From Promicromonospora sp049532985 (GTDB taxonomy: Bacteria > Actinomycetota > Actinomycetes > Actinomycetales > Cellulomonadaceae), in the NCBI RefSeq assembly GCF_049532985.1, contig NZ_CP186693.1:4402001-4466000 (forward strand): 64,000 nt of DNA, written 5' to 3'. Position numbers and translations under genes: made by a program. This document shows positions 16,281-24,785 of the stretch, one piece after another; position 1 is the stretch's first letter; every line of letters begins with the position of its first letter. A model generated the notes under the pieces. That model had not been told where the DNA came from and ran no database searches. It saw only the letters and a list, made by a program, of their open reading frames with translations.

Positions 16281-17762
16281 CGACTCCAGCTCCTCCGCCA
16301 CCCGGTCCACGAACCCGTCCGGCGTCCCCTCCGGCAGCAGCCCCGGCAGTGCCAGCAGCGCCCGCAGGTCCTCCTCGGCGCCGGCCAGGCCCTCGACGTC
16401 GCCGAGGCCGTCGGACCCGCCCGGCACGTCGGCGGCGTTCACCAGGTTCGCCAGCTCAGCGGCCCGCGGGTCGTCCACGCCTTCCCCGGTCACGAGCCGG
16501 CGTCGCACGAACTCCGCCCACGCGGCCAGGCCGAACGCCACCCCCAGCGGCTCCCGCCCCGCGGCCAGGGACTCGGCGAGCACGCCGCCCCAGCGGAACG
16601 GGATCTTCTGCGTGCCGTCCATCGCCACCTGCACGGTGGTGTGACCGGTGTGCGGGTTGGCGAACCGGGTCAGGATCTGCTCGCCGTACTGGCGCAGGTC
16701 CAGGCCCTCGGGCGCGGTGAGCGTCGGCAGCGCGTCCTCGAACAGGTACTGCCGTGCGCGGGCGGCGATCTCGGGGTCGGTCACCGCCTCGGCGATCGTC
16801 GCGTGCCCGGCGAGCCAGCCGGAGTAGGCGACCAGGGAGTGCGTGCCGTTGAGCAGCCGCAGCTTGGCCTGCTCGAACGGTGCCACGTCCTTGGTCAGGG
16901 TTGCACCGGCGGCCTCCCACGCGGGCCGCGGCCCGGCGAACCGGTCCTCGATCACCCACTGCGCGAACGGTTCGCCCACCACGAGGCCCTCGTCCCGGAC
17001 GCCGAGCAGCCGGCCCACCTCGTCGCGCTGCTCCGCGGTGGTGGCGGGCACGATGCGGTCCACCATCGAGCACGGGAACGTGACCCGCGCGTCGAGGAAG
17101 CCGCGCAGCGTGTCACCCTCGGCACCCGGCAGCGCGGCGTCGACGGCCTCGCGCACCAGACGTTCGAGCACGTGCCCGTTGTCCACCATGTTGTCGCAGG
17201 TCAGTACGGTGATCGGCGCTCCGGATGCGGCGCGCGCCGCGAGGCCGCGGACCAGGAGCCCGATCGCCGACGACGCGGGCCGGGGCGCGTCGACGGCACC
17301 GCCGTGCTCCGCCGTCAGTGCCTCCAGGTCCGGGGCCACGGCGGTCACGTCGAGCGACCCGTCGGGCTGCCGCGCATACCCCTTCTCGGTGATGGTCAGC
17401 GTCACCACGTGGGTCGACGGCGCCGCGAGCGCCGCCAGCACCAGACCGGTCTCCTCGGCCGGGTACGCGACGTCGACGACGGACCCGATCAGCTCGACCG
17501 ACGACTCCTTCTCCCCCGCGGTCAGTACCGAGTACACCCCGCCCTGAGGACGGAGCTGGTCCCGCACCCGCGCGGACCGCTGGGTCACCCCGAGAATGCC
17601 CCACGCGGTGTCGCCGGTGGCTATCGCGGCGCGCTCCGTGTAGACGGCCTGGTGGGCCCGGTGGAACGCCCCGATGCCGAGGTGGACGATGCCCACCGCC
17701 GTCGGCGTCACGGGCGCGTCGATCCCTGCGGGGACATGGTCCCTGTGCAGGCGGTCAGTCAT
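16269..17762 (-). CDS. uxuB: Mannitol dehydrogenase-family oxidoreductase, probable fructuronate reductase
   Basis: A 497-residue NAD-dependent polyol/mannonate dehydrogenase. The N-terminal nucleotide domain has GIVHLGIGAFHRAHQAVY, and the C-terminal catalytic domain has KLRLLNGTHSLVAYSGWL, which carries the family Lys-Asn-His active site. In this family mannitol 2-dehydrogenase and D-fructuronate reductase (UxuB) look alike; the nearby uxaC, alpha-glucuronidase and shared regulator favour UxuB, which reduces fructuronate to D-mannonate. The start ATG overlaps the upstream permease stop by 8 bp, so it is the last gene of the operon running from the LacI gene at 23060. Its 3' end is followed by tandem copies of its own final bases. 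Confidence 0.8.
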   Translation of the reverse strand: MTDRLHRDHVPAGIDAPVTPTAVGIVHLGIGAFHRAHQAVYTERAAIATGDTAWGILGVTQRSARVRDQLRPQGGVYSVLTAGEKESSVELIGSVVDVAYPAEETGLVLAALAAPSTHVVTLTITEKGYARQPDGSLDVTAVAPDLEALTAEHGGAVDAPRPASSAIGLLVRGLAARAASGAPITVLTCDNMVDNGHVLERLVREAVDAALPGAEGDTLRGFLDARVTFPCSMVDRIVPATTAEQRDEVGRLLGVRDEGLVVGEPFAQWVIEDRFAGPRPAWEAAGATLTKDVAPFEQAKLRLLNGTHSLVAYSGWLAGHATIAEAVTDPEIAARARQYLFEDALPTLTAPEGLDLRQYGEQILTRFANPHTGHTTVQVAMDGTQKIPFRWGGVLAESLAAGREPLGVAFGLAAWAEFVRRRLVTGEGVDDPRAAELANLVNAADVPGGSDGLGDVEGLAGAEEDLRALLALPGLLPEGTPDGFVDRVAEELESVLG

Positions 17763-18615
17763 CGCGTGTCTCCTTCACCTGTGCCACGAGCTGCGTCGGG
17801 TTCACGAACCGCAGCGCCACCACGAGCATGACGAGCATGGTCGCGGTGTAGATCACCGACATGGCCGAGATGAGCTGTCTCGCCTCGCCGCCGCCGGCTG
17901 CTGTCATGCCACGGTAGATCGCCACGACCAGCGTGTCCGAACCAGGGCCCGACACGAGGAAGGTCAGCTCGAAGAGCCCGACCGTCCGGACGAGCACCAG
18001 GATGGCCGCCGCGAGGATCCCCGGGACGAGCAGCGGTGCGAGGATCCGCGTGAAGATCTGCCGGGTCCGGGCCCCGCACATGCGGGCCGCGGACTCGATG
18101 GCAGGGTTGATCTGCTCGATGAACGGCGTCATCGTCAGGATCACGAACGGCACGGACGGGACCAGGTTGACCAGCACGACGGCGGTGAGCGTGCGCCCCA
18201 GCCCGAACGAGTACATGACGGTCGCGAGCGGGATGCCGTACGTGATGGGCGGCATGAGCACGGGCAGCAGGAACAGCAGCATGACCACGCGCTTGCCCGG
18301 GAAGTCGCGGCGGGCCAGCACGTACGCGGCGGGAACGCCCACGAGCACGGAGATCACGACGACGAGCAGGGCCACGCCGACGGTGACGCCGACCACCTCG
18401 CCCAGCGAGAACCGGTCCCAGGCCTCGACGTAGCGGTCGACGGTGGGGTCGTCGGGCAGCCAGGTGTCGAACCACTGGCGGCCGAACGAGTCGACCACCA
18501 CGGCGACGAGGATGCCGAGCAGGAACACCCCGAACGCCGTCATGCCGGCCCAGACGAACCAGGTGGACGGGCGGGCGGCGAGCGACCGCTCCCCCGGTGC
18601 GACGGTTGCGGCCAT
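17755..18615 (-). CDS. ABC transporter permease, PotC/iron type (second)
   Basis: A 286-residue inner-membrane permease with about six helices and the MetI-type loop EQINPAIESAARMCGARTRQIFTRILAPLL, which holds the EAA ATPase-contact motif. It belongs to the spermidine/iron/thiamine branch rather than the CUT1 sugar branch. It overlaps the upstream permease by one base (TGATG) and the oxidoreductase by 8 bp. Its place in a glucuronate operon suggests import of an acidic sugar or aldobiouronic oligosaccharide, which is inferred from context only. Confidence 0.82.
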   Translation of the reverse strand: MAATVAPGERSLAARPSTWFVWAGMTAFGVFLLGILVAVVVDSFGRQWFDTWLPDDPTVDRYVEAWDRFSLGEVVGVTVGVALLVVVISVLVGVPAAYVLARRDFPGKRVVMLLFLLPVLMPPITYGIPLATVMYSFGLGRTLTAVVLVNLVPSVPFVILTMTPFIEQINPAIESAARMCGARTRQIFTRILAPLLVPGILAAAILVLVRTVGLFELTFLVSGPGSDTLVVAIYRGMTAAGGGEARQLISAMSVIYTATMLVMLVVALRFVNPTQLVAQVKETRDD

Positions 18616-19544
18616 CAGCCCTTACCTCCCGTGGCGCCGCGGTACAGCAGCGAGCGCAGGCCCAGCACGGCGACCACGACCACCAGCTCGACCGCACCCA
18701 TCATGAGCGCGATGGTGGACGCCATCGCGTAGTCGTTCTGCTCCCCGAACGCCCGGAACGCCATGAGCGACATGACCCGGGTCTCGCCCATGGCGTCACC
18801 GACCAGGCGTGCTGACGGGAACACGGAGAACGCGAGCACGAACGTCAGCACGAACGTGGTGGCCAGCCCCGGGGCCAGCAGCGGCAGCACGATCCGCCGG
18901 AACCGCTGCCACCAGCCCGCGCCGAGCGTCCGGGCGGCCTGCTCCAGCGACGGGTCGATGCCCGACAGGTAGGACGAGATGAGCAGGAACGCAAAGGGGA
19001 AGCCCGTGATGACCAGGGAGAACATCACGCCCAGATAGTTGTTCACGAGCTGGAGAGGCTCGTCGATCAGGCCGGACGCCAGCAGCGCCCGGTTGAGCCA
19101 GCCCTGCCGCCCCGCGAAGATCAGCAGGCCCTGCGCCGTGAGCACCGTGCCGAGCGTGATCGGCAGCACGAGCAGCGACGTCAGCAGCCGCTTGCCCCGG
19201 AACCGGTGCCGCAGCACCATCGCGACCGGGACGGACGCGAGCACGTTGAACAGCGCGGCGGGCAGGGCGAGCCGCATCGTGAGCCCGACGGAGTCGAACA
19301 CGAACGGGTCGCTGAAGAACGCCACGTAGTTGGCGAAGATGCCGCCGCCCCACTGCTCCCGCATCGCGGCGGTGGGCTGGATCGTGAGCCCGATCCCGTA
19401 GGAGAACGGGTAGACGAACAGCGCGACCGCCACCACGAGCCCGGGCACGAGCAGCAGGAGCGCCGGGTCCACGCCGCGTTCGGCGAGCCGGTGCCGCAGG
19501 CTCGCGGTCGCTCGTCCGGGCCGCTGCCCGAGGACGCTACTCAT
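18615..19544 (-). CDS. ABC transporter permease, PotB/iron type (first)
   Basis: A 309-residue six-helix permease, partner of the adjacent one. The first helix is near residues 30-50 (LLLVPGLVVAVALFVYPF) and the EAA loop is GIDPSLEQAARTLGAGWWQRFRRIVLPLL. The ATG at 19544 follows a 48-bp gap after the ATPase gene. As a pair with the second permease it forms the membrane channel of the importer that lies between the glucuronate regulator and the oxidoreductase. Confidence 0.82.
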   Translation of the reverse strand: MSSVLGQRPGRATASLRHRLAERGVDPALLLLVPGLVVAVALFVYPFSYGIGLTIQPTAAMREQWGGGIFANYVAFFSDPFVFDSVGLTMRLALPAALFNVLASVPVAMVLRHRFRGKRLLTSLLVLPITLGTVLTAQGLLIFAGRQGWLNRALLASGLIDEPLQLVNNYLGVMFSLVITGFPFAFLLISSYLSGIDPSLEQAARTLGAGWWQRFRRIVLPLLAPGLATTFVLTFVLAFSVFPSARLVGDAMGETRVMSLMAFRAFGEQNDYAMASTIALMMGAVELVVVVAVLGLRSLLYRGATGGKG

Positions 19545-19592
19545 GGCGCCCCCGCCCGACGCCCGTCCGGCCGGCCACGCCCGGACCGCGCC

Positions 19593-20777
19593 TCACGCCG
19601 CCACCCCCTGCGGCACGACGGCGGCGTCCAGCGCCTCCGGGAACACCAGGACCCGCTCGACCGGGGCCGTCAGCCGCACGGCGCCGCCGACGGCGGGCGC
19701 CGACGTCGCACGCGCGTGCAGCATGGTCTCGCCGGCCTGCACGCCGACGGCGAACTCGCGGCCGTGGTACTCGACCACGGACACGGTGCCCGGCACGGCG
19801 CCGGCCGAGCCGCCCGCACCGACCGAGCCGCCCGCACCACCCGCCGAGCCCGCACCGGTGCCCGAACCCGACGCCACCACGGAGAAGTCCTCCGGCCGCA
19901 CCGCCACCCGCACGCGGTCCCCCGCACGCAGGGCGCCGACCGCGCGCCCGGTGAGCCGGACGCCGCCGCCGTTGTCGTCACCAGAACCCGCCGCACCCGG
20001 CAGCACCACCACCGCCTCGCCCCCGGACACCGAGACGACCGTCGCGGGCAGGATGTTCCGGTACCCCATGAAGTCGGCGACGTACCAGCTCGCCGGGCTC
20101 TCGTAGAGCTCGCCGGGCGTGCCGACCTGCTGCACGCGGCCCTCACGCATGACCACGAGGCGGTCGGCCAGCGACAGCGCCTCCTCCTGGTCGTGCGTCA
20201 CGTAGATGGTGGTGAGCCCGAGCGACTGGTGCAGGCGCCGGATCTCGGTGCGCATGTCGAGCCGCAGCTTGGCGTCGAGGTTCGACAGCGGCTCGTCCAT
20301 GAGCACGAGCGACGGCTCGAGCACCACGGCCCGCGCGATGGCCACGCGCTGCTGCTGCCCGCCCGAGAGCTGGCCGGGCAGCTTCCGCGCGTGCTCACCG
20401 AGCTTGACCAGCTCGATCGCCGCCCGCACCCGGGTGTCGATCTCGGCGCGCGGCAGCCCCTGCATCTGGAGGCCGAACGCGACGTTCTTCTCCACGGACA
20501 GGTGCGGGAACAGCGCGTACGACTGGAACACCATGCCGAACCCGCGGCGCTCCGGGGGCAGCGTGTCGATGCGCCGGCCGTCGAGCAGGATCTCGCCGTG
20601 CGTGAGCGGGAGCAGGCCCGCCAGACAGTTCAGCGCCGTCGACTTGCCGCAGCCCGAGGGGCCGAGCAGGGCGACGAACTCGCCCGACCGGATGGTCAGG
20701 TCCAGCCCGGACAGCGCGTCCACCCCGCCGAAGCGCCGGCCGACGCCGCGCAGCTCCAGCGTCTCGAAGCCGCTCAC
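19593..20777 (-). CDS. ABC transporter ATP-binding protein, PotA/FbpC type
   Basis: A 394-residue single-domain ATPase that powers the two permeases. Walker A is GPSGCGKST, Q-loop VFQSYALFPHLSV, signature LSGGQQQRVAIARA, Walker B LVLMDEPLSNLD and switch His VTHDQEEA. From about residue 245 there is a TOBE-type OB-fold regulatory domain, interrupted near residue 300 by a Gly/Ala/Ser-rich insert (GAGSAGGAGGSVGAGG), which looks like a simple-repeat expansion. The start is GTG at 20777, overlapping the binding-protein stop as GTGA. Confidence 0.88.
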   Translation of the reverse strand: MSGFETLELRGVGRRFGGVDALSGLDLTIRSGEFVALLGPSGCGKSTALNCLAGLLPLTHGEILLDGRRIDTLPPERRGFGMVFQSYALFPHLSVEKNVAFGLQMQGLPRAEIDTRVRAAIELVKLGEHARKLPGQLSGGQQQRVAIARAVVLEPSLVLMDEPLSNLDAKLRLDMRTEIRRLHQSLGLTTIYVTHDQEEALSLADRLVVMREGRVQQVGTPGELYESPASWYVADFMGYRNILPATVVSVSGGEAVVVLPGAAGSGDDNGGGVRLTGRAVGALRAGDRVRVAVRPEDFSVVASGSGTGAGSAGGAGGSVGAGGSAGAVPGTVSVVEYHGREFAVGVQAGETMLHARATSAPAVGGAVRLTAPVERVLVFPEALDAAVVPQGVAA

Positions 20778-22003
20778 TCCTCGTCCTCCACCTTGCCGCC
20801 GCCCACCTCGCGGTCCCAGATGTCGAACGCCGTGACCATGGAGTCGGCGTCGAGCGGCACCACGGCGTCCTGCGACTCGATGAGCTCGTCGAACAGGGGC
20901 CGGCCGAACTCCTCGATCACGTCCTGCGACTCCTGCGGTGCGAGGTCGAGCGTGGCACCCTCGACGGCCGGGCCCGGGTAGAAGTAGCCGGCGTCGTACG
21001 CCTTGGCGTTCTGCTCCGGGGTGAGCATGTCCTGCAGCAGCAGCATGATCGCGCTGATCTTGTCCGCGCTCTGCCCCTTCGGGATCGCGGCGTAGTGCGC
21101 GTCGGTGACCCAGGTGAAGTCGTCGAACGCGGCGGCCTCCAGCGTGTCCGGGAGCTGCCCCTCGGCGCGCGGCGCGATGTCCCAGCCCGTCGTGGTCGGG
21201 ATCATCGACCAGGTGCCGTCGGCCATGTTGGTGATCACCTGGCCGGTGCCCGTGGGATAGGTGTCGACGTACTGGCCGAGCTCCTCGAGGTACGCCCAGG
21301 TCTTGTCCCAGCCGTTCTCGGGGTCGGCCGGGTCCTCGTCACCCAGGAGGTAGGGCAGGCCCATGAGGAACGTGCGGCCCGGACCCGAGTTGGCGGGGCG
21401 GGCGTACCCGAACTTGCCCGGGTGGGCCTCGGCCCACTCCAGCAGCTCCTGCGGCGTCGCCGGCGGCGTGCCGACCACCTCCGGGTCGTACTGCAGCAGC
21501 GGCCCGGACGGGTAGTACGTGGTCACCACGCCGTAGCCCTGGGCGAGCTCCTGCATGTTCGCGGCCGCCTCCAGGTAGGTGTCCTGGTTGGACACGCGGT
21601 CGCCGTAGTCCTCCACGATGGGGAGCCACAGGTCCTGGCTGATGCCCGCCGCGAGCCCGTCGTTCCCGGTGAAGACCACGTCGACGGACAGGTTGCCGCT
21701 GTCCACCTGGGGCTTGACGATGCCCGTGACGTCGGGGGCACCGCCGGTCTCCCAGGTCACCGACTCGATGACGTCCGGGTTGTTCTCGACGAACTCCTCG
21801 ACCATGCCCTCGGTCAGCCGCTGGTTGCCCGCGACGTCGAGGATGTTCAGGGTGACGGGCTCCGACGGGGTGTCGGGCACGTCGGCCGGGTCCGTGACGG
21901 CGGCTCCGCCGTCACCGCCCGGGGGCGCAGGCGGGGCACAGGCGGTCAGCAGGGACAGCGCCACGGCGCCGACGAGCGCCGCGACCTTCTTCGAGGTGCG
22001 CAT
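20774..22003 (-). CDS. ABC transporter substrate-binding lipoprotein, PotD/iron type
   Basis: A 409-residue extracytoplasmic binding protein. The signal peptide ends in a lipobox (LSLLTACAPP). The mature part begins VTLNILDVAGNQRLTEGMVEEF and has VDVVFTGNDGLAAGISQDLW, in keeping with the type 2 periplasmic-binding fold used for spermidine, iron and some organic anions. The ATG at 22003 follows a GAGAGGAAGG region, and a small hairpin sits in its leader. It is the second gene of the regulator-importer-oxidoreductase operon and would set substrate choice; ligand unknown, probably a uronate or glucuronide. Confidence 0.85.
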   Translation of the reverse strand: MRTSKKVAALVGAVALSLLTACAPPAPPGGDGGAAVTDPADVPDTPSEPVTLNILDVAGNQRLTEGMVEEFVENNPDVIESVTWETGGAPDVTGIVKPQVDSGNLSVDVVFTGNDGLAAGISQDLWLPIVEDYGDRVSNQDTYLEAAANMQELAQGYGVVTTYYPSGPLLQYDPEVVGTPPATPQELLEWAEAHPGKFGYARPANSGPGRTFLMGLPYLLGDEDPADPENGWDKTWAYLEELGQYVDTYPTGTGQVITNMADGTWSMIPTTTGWDIAPRAEGQLPDTLEAAAFDDFTWVTDAHYAAIPKGQSADKISAIMLLLQDMLTPEQNAKAYDAGYFYPGPAVEGATLDLAPQESQDVIEEFGRPLFDELIESQDAVVPLDADSMVTAFDIWDREVGGGKVEDEE

Positions 22004-22018
22004 GGTGCCTTCCTCTCT

Positions 22019-22034
22019 CGGGCATCGTCGCCCG
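22019..22034. other. Leader hairpin before the binding-protein gene
   Basis: CGGGC / GCCCG stem with a 6-base loop between the LacI gene stop and the binding-protein ribosome site. It may shape relative expression of regulator and transporter. Confidence 0.4.
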
Positions 22035-22055
22035 GGTTGGTCGCCGGGACCGGCG

Positions 22056-23060
22056 TCAGCCGGCCGCCCCGGCGGGGGCAGGTCCGGAGGACCCGCGGAT
22101 CGTGAGCTCCACGGGGAGCTGTACGCCCGCCGGCAGGTCGCCGCGCAACCGGGCGAGCAGGAGGTCGACGGCACGCCGGCCGAGCCGCGCGAGCGGCGCA
22201 CGGACCGTCGTGAGCGCCGGTGAGACGAGGGTGGCCTGGGGCACGTCGTCGAACCCCACCACCGTCATCCGGCCCGGCACGTCGACGCCGCGCTGCCGCA
22301 GCCGGTCCAGGATGCCCAGCGCCATGAGGTCGTTGAACGCGACGACGGCGGTCGCGCCGCTCGCCACCGCGTGGTCGGCCGCCTGGACGCCACCGGCGAA
22401 GTAGGGCTGGAACGTGCCCAGCTCGACCAGCTCGACGTCCCGGTGCGCGGCCGCGGCGACCAGCCCGGCGACACGCCGGCGGCCCGACCACGACGACGGC
22501 GGTCCGGCCGCGAGCGCCACCGTCCGGTGCCCCAGCGCCGAGAGGTGTCCTATGACCTGGGCGGCGCCGTCGGCGTCGTCCACGTGGACGGACGGGACCG
22601 CGGTCGCCCCCGGCTCGGCGGGCAGCTCCCGGTTGGCCAGGACGGCGGTCACGCCCGCGAGCGCCGCCCGCAGCCCGGCCTCGCTGCAGCGGGGCGAGGC
22701 GACGAGCAGCCCGTCGGTGCGGGCGGCGAGGGCGCCGATGAGCTCGGCCTCGACGTCGGCGTCCTCGTCGGAGTCGGCCACGAACATCTCGTAGCCCTCG
22801 GCGCGGGCGCGCGCCTGGACGGCCTTGGTCACCGCGGCGAAGTAGGGGTTCTCCAGGTCGGGCACCAGCAGCCCGACGGCGTGCGTGCGCCCCTTCCGCA
22901 GTCCGCTGGCCGCCCGGTTGGGGCGGTAGCCGAGCTCGGCGGCGGCGCGGGTCACCCGGTCGCGGGTCGCGGCGGCCACCCGGTCGGGGTCGGAGAGGGC
23001 GCGCGAGACGGTGGAGATCGAGACCCCCGCGGCGCGCGCGACGTCGTGCACCGTGACCAT
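22056..23060 (-). CDS. LacI-family regulator of the glucuronate locus
   Basis: A 334-residue repressor. The N-terminus is the DNA-binding domain (VTVHDVARAAGVSISTVSRALSDP), then the sugar-binding core with VGLLVPDLENPYFAAV, DSDEDADVE, VVGFDDVPQATLVSPALTTV and LTIRGSS. The ATG is at 23060. It heads the minus-strand operon and faces uxaC across a 183-bp region with two GCAAACGTTTGC-type operators, so it probably represses itself, the importer and uxaC-aguA together. A minus-strand TATAAA at 23105-23110 lies between the two operators. Confidence 0.88.
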   Translation of the reverse strand: MVTVHDVARAAGVSISTVSRALSDPDRVAAATRDRVTRAAAELGYRPNRAASGLRKGRTHAVGLLVPDLENPYFAAVTKAVQARARAEGYEMFVADSDEDADVEAELIGALAARTDGLLVASPRCSEAGLRAALAGVTAVLANRELPAEPGATAVPSVHVDDADGAAQVIGHLSALGHRTVALAAGPPSSWSGRRRVAGLVAAAAHRDVELVELGTFQPYFAGGVQAADHAVASGATAVVAFNDLMALGILDRLRQRGVDVPGRMTVVGFDDVPQATLVSPALTTVRAPLARLGRRAVDLLLARLRGDLPAGVQLPVELTIRGSSGPAPAGAAG

Positions 23061-23090
23061 GACACCCCCTCGTGACCGGATTACTACGTT

Positions 23091-23102
23091 GCAAACGTTT
23101 GT
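23091..23102. promoter_or_regulatory. LacI operator 1 of the glucuronate locus
   Basis: GCAAACGTTTGT, one base off a perfect 12-bp palindrome; it lies just downstream of the minus-strand TATAAA (-10 candidate of the LacI gene). Confidence 0.8.
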
Positions 23103-23123
23103 GCTTTATAGCAAGGTTTGACC

Positions 23124-23135
23124 GCAAACGTTTGC
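23124..23135. promoter_or_regulatory. LacI operator 2 of the glucuronate locus
   Basis: Perfect palindrome GCAAACGTTTGC, 33 bp (about three helical turns) from operator 1, so both sites face the same side of the DNA and could be bound cooperatively or by looping. It touches a plus-strand TTGACC (23118-23123). Confidence 0.85.
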
Positions 23136-23198
23136 AGTCCGATGCCTCCCGCGTCAAGACCTGGCACCACGAGCCGCGCGGGCAGCCCCCTAGGATGT

Positions 23199-23210
23199 GG
23201 AAGCGCTTAC
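23199..23210. promoter_or_regulatory. Third LacI-like site upstream of uxaC
   Basis: GGAAGCGCTTAC holds the perfect core AAGCGCTT, as in other LacI/CcpA-like sites, directly after TAGGAT (possible -10 of uxaC). It differs from the GCAAACGTTTGC sites, so a second regulator may act here. Confidence 0.5.
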
Positions 23211-23243
23211 CCACCCCGGCGACGATGCCTCAGGAGGACCACC

Positions 23244-24677
23244 GTGACCGAGACCTGGACGCTGCACCCCGACCGTGCCCTGCCCGCCGACCCGGTCACC
23301 AGGCCGATCGCCCGCGAGATCTACGCCGCCACGAGGGACCTCCCGATCGTCTCGATGCACGGCCACGTCGACGTCACGGCCTTCGCCGACGACGAGGCCT
23401 TTCCCGACCCCGCCCAGCTCCTCGTGGTGCCCGACCACTACCTGACGCGCATGCTCGTGTCCCAGGGCGCACGGCTCCCGGAGCTGGGCGTGGGCCCGGC
23501 CGACGGACCGGGCTTCGAGACGGACCCGCGCGAGATCTTCCGGCGGTTCTGCGCGGGCTGGAAGCACTTCCGCGGCACCCCGACGCGGTACTGGACGGAG
23601 CACGAGCTCGTCGAGATCTTCGGCGTGACCGTGCGGCCGTCCGCGGAGACGGCCGACCAGGTCTACGACCAGGTCGCGGCGGCCATCGCCGACCCGGCGT
23701 TCCGCCCGCGGGCGCTGCTGGAGCGGTTCCGCATCGAGACGATCACCACCACCGACCCGGCGTGGAGCGACCTGAAGGACCACGCCCGCCTCGCCGCCGA
23801 CCTGCCGGGACGCGTGCTGCCGACCTTCCGCCCGGACCCGCTGCTGCACCCGGCCCGGAAGACCTGGCGGGGCGACCTGGAGCGGCTCGCCGCGGCGTCG
23901 GGCATCGCCACCGACACCTACGAGGGCTACCTGGCCGCGCTCCGCGAGCGGCGCGCGGCCTTCGTCGCGGCGGGCGGCCTGGCCACGGACCACGGGCACC
24001 TCGCCGCGGACACCACCCCGCTGCCCGACGACGTGGCCCGCGCCCTGTTCCGCACGGCCTTCGACGCCGCGGGGACGGGCGAGCCCGGGATCAGCGCCCA
24101 GGAGGAGGCCGCCTTCTCCGCGCACATGCTGTTCCAGATGGCGGCGATGTCGGCCGAGGACGGCCTCGTCATGCAGCTGCACCCGGGCGTGCTGCGCGAC
24201 CACGACCCCGCGGTCGCCGCCGCGTTCGGCCCGGACAAGGGGTACGACATCCCGGTCGCGGTCGAGTTCGCCCGTGGCCTGCGGCCGGTGCTGGAGGCCT
24301 TCGGTCACGCGGAACGCTTCCGGCTGATCGCGTTCACGATCGACGAGGACGTGTACTCGCGTGAGCTCGCGCCGCTGGCCGGGGTGTACCCGTCGCTCCG
24401 CCTGGGTGCGCCGTGGTGGTTCCTGGACGCGCCGGACGCGATGCGTCGGTTCCGGGAGGCGGCCACGGAGACCACCGGCTTCTCGAACATGTCGGGGTTC
24501 GTGGACGACACCCGCGCGTTCTGCTCGATCCCCGCACGCCACGACCTGGCCCGCCGGGTCGACGCCGGGTACCTCGCCCGGCTGGTCGCGGAGCACCGGC
24601 TCGACCTGGACGAGGCCGTCGACACCGCCGCCGACCTGGCCTACCACCTCCCGAAGCTGGCCTATGCCCGCCTCTGA
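23244..24677 (+). CDS. uxaC: Glucuronate isomerase (uronate isomerase)
   Basis: Interconverts D-glucuronate and D-fructuronate (or galacturonate and tagaturonate). The 477-residue product has the amidohydrolase-fold UxaC hallmarks: SMHGHVD near the N-terminus, PDHYLTRML, CAGWKHFRGTPTRYW, TTTDPAW, LQMHPG-like MQLHPGVLRDHD, and the C-terminal LGAPWWFLDAPDAMRRF and GFVDDTRAFCSIPARHD. The GTG at 23244 sits 6 bases behind AGGAGG and gives the usual family length. It is divergent from the LacI regulator and followed by the alpha-glucuronidase gene that supplies its substrate. Confidence 0.93.
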   Translation: MTETWTLHPDRALPADPVTRPIAREIYAATRDLPIVSMHGHVDVTAFADDEAFPDPAQLLVVPDHYLTRMLVSQGARLPELGVGPADGPGFETDPREIFRRFCAGWKHFRGTPTRYWTEHELVEIFGVTVRPSAETADQVYDQVAAAIADPAFRPRALLERFRIETITTTDPAWSDLKDHARLAADLPGRVLPTFRPDPLLHPARKTWRGDLERLAAASGIATDTYEGYLAALRERRAAFVAAGGLATDHGHLAADTTPLPDDVARALFRTAFDAAGTGEPGISAQEEAAFSAHMLFQMAAMSAEDGLVMQLHPGVLRDHDPAVAAAFGPDKGYDIPVAVEFARGLRPVLEAFGHAERFRLIAFTIDEDVYSRELAPLAGVYPSLRLGAPWWFLDAPDAMRRFREAATETTGFSNMSGFVDDTRAFCSIPARHDLARRVDAGYLARLVAEHRLDLDEAVDTAADLAYHLPKLAYARL

Positions 24678-24785
24678 CCGGGTTGCCCAGCAGGACAGGT
24701 GGACCTCGGCGGCGCCGCTGAGGCAGAGTGCCGGGTACAGGCGCACATCCGTACATCACCGCGAGACGGGCAGGACGACGACCTC

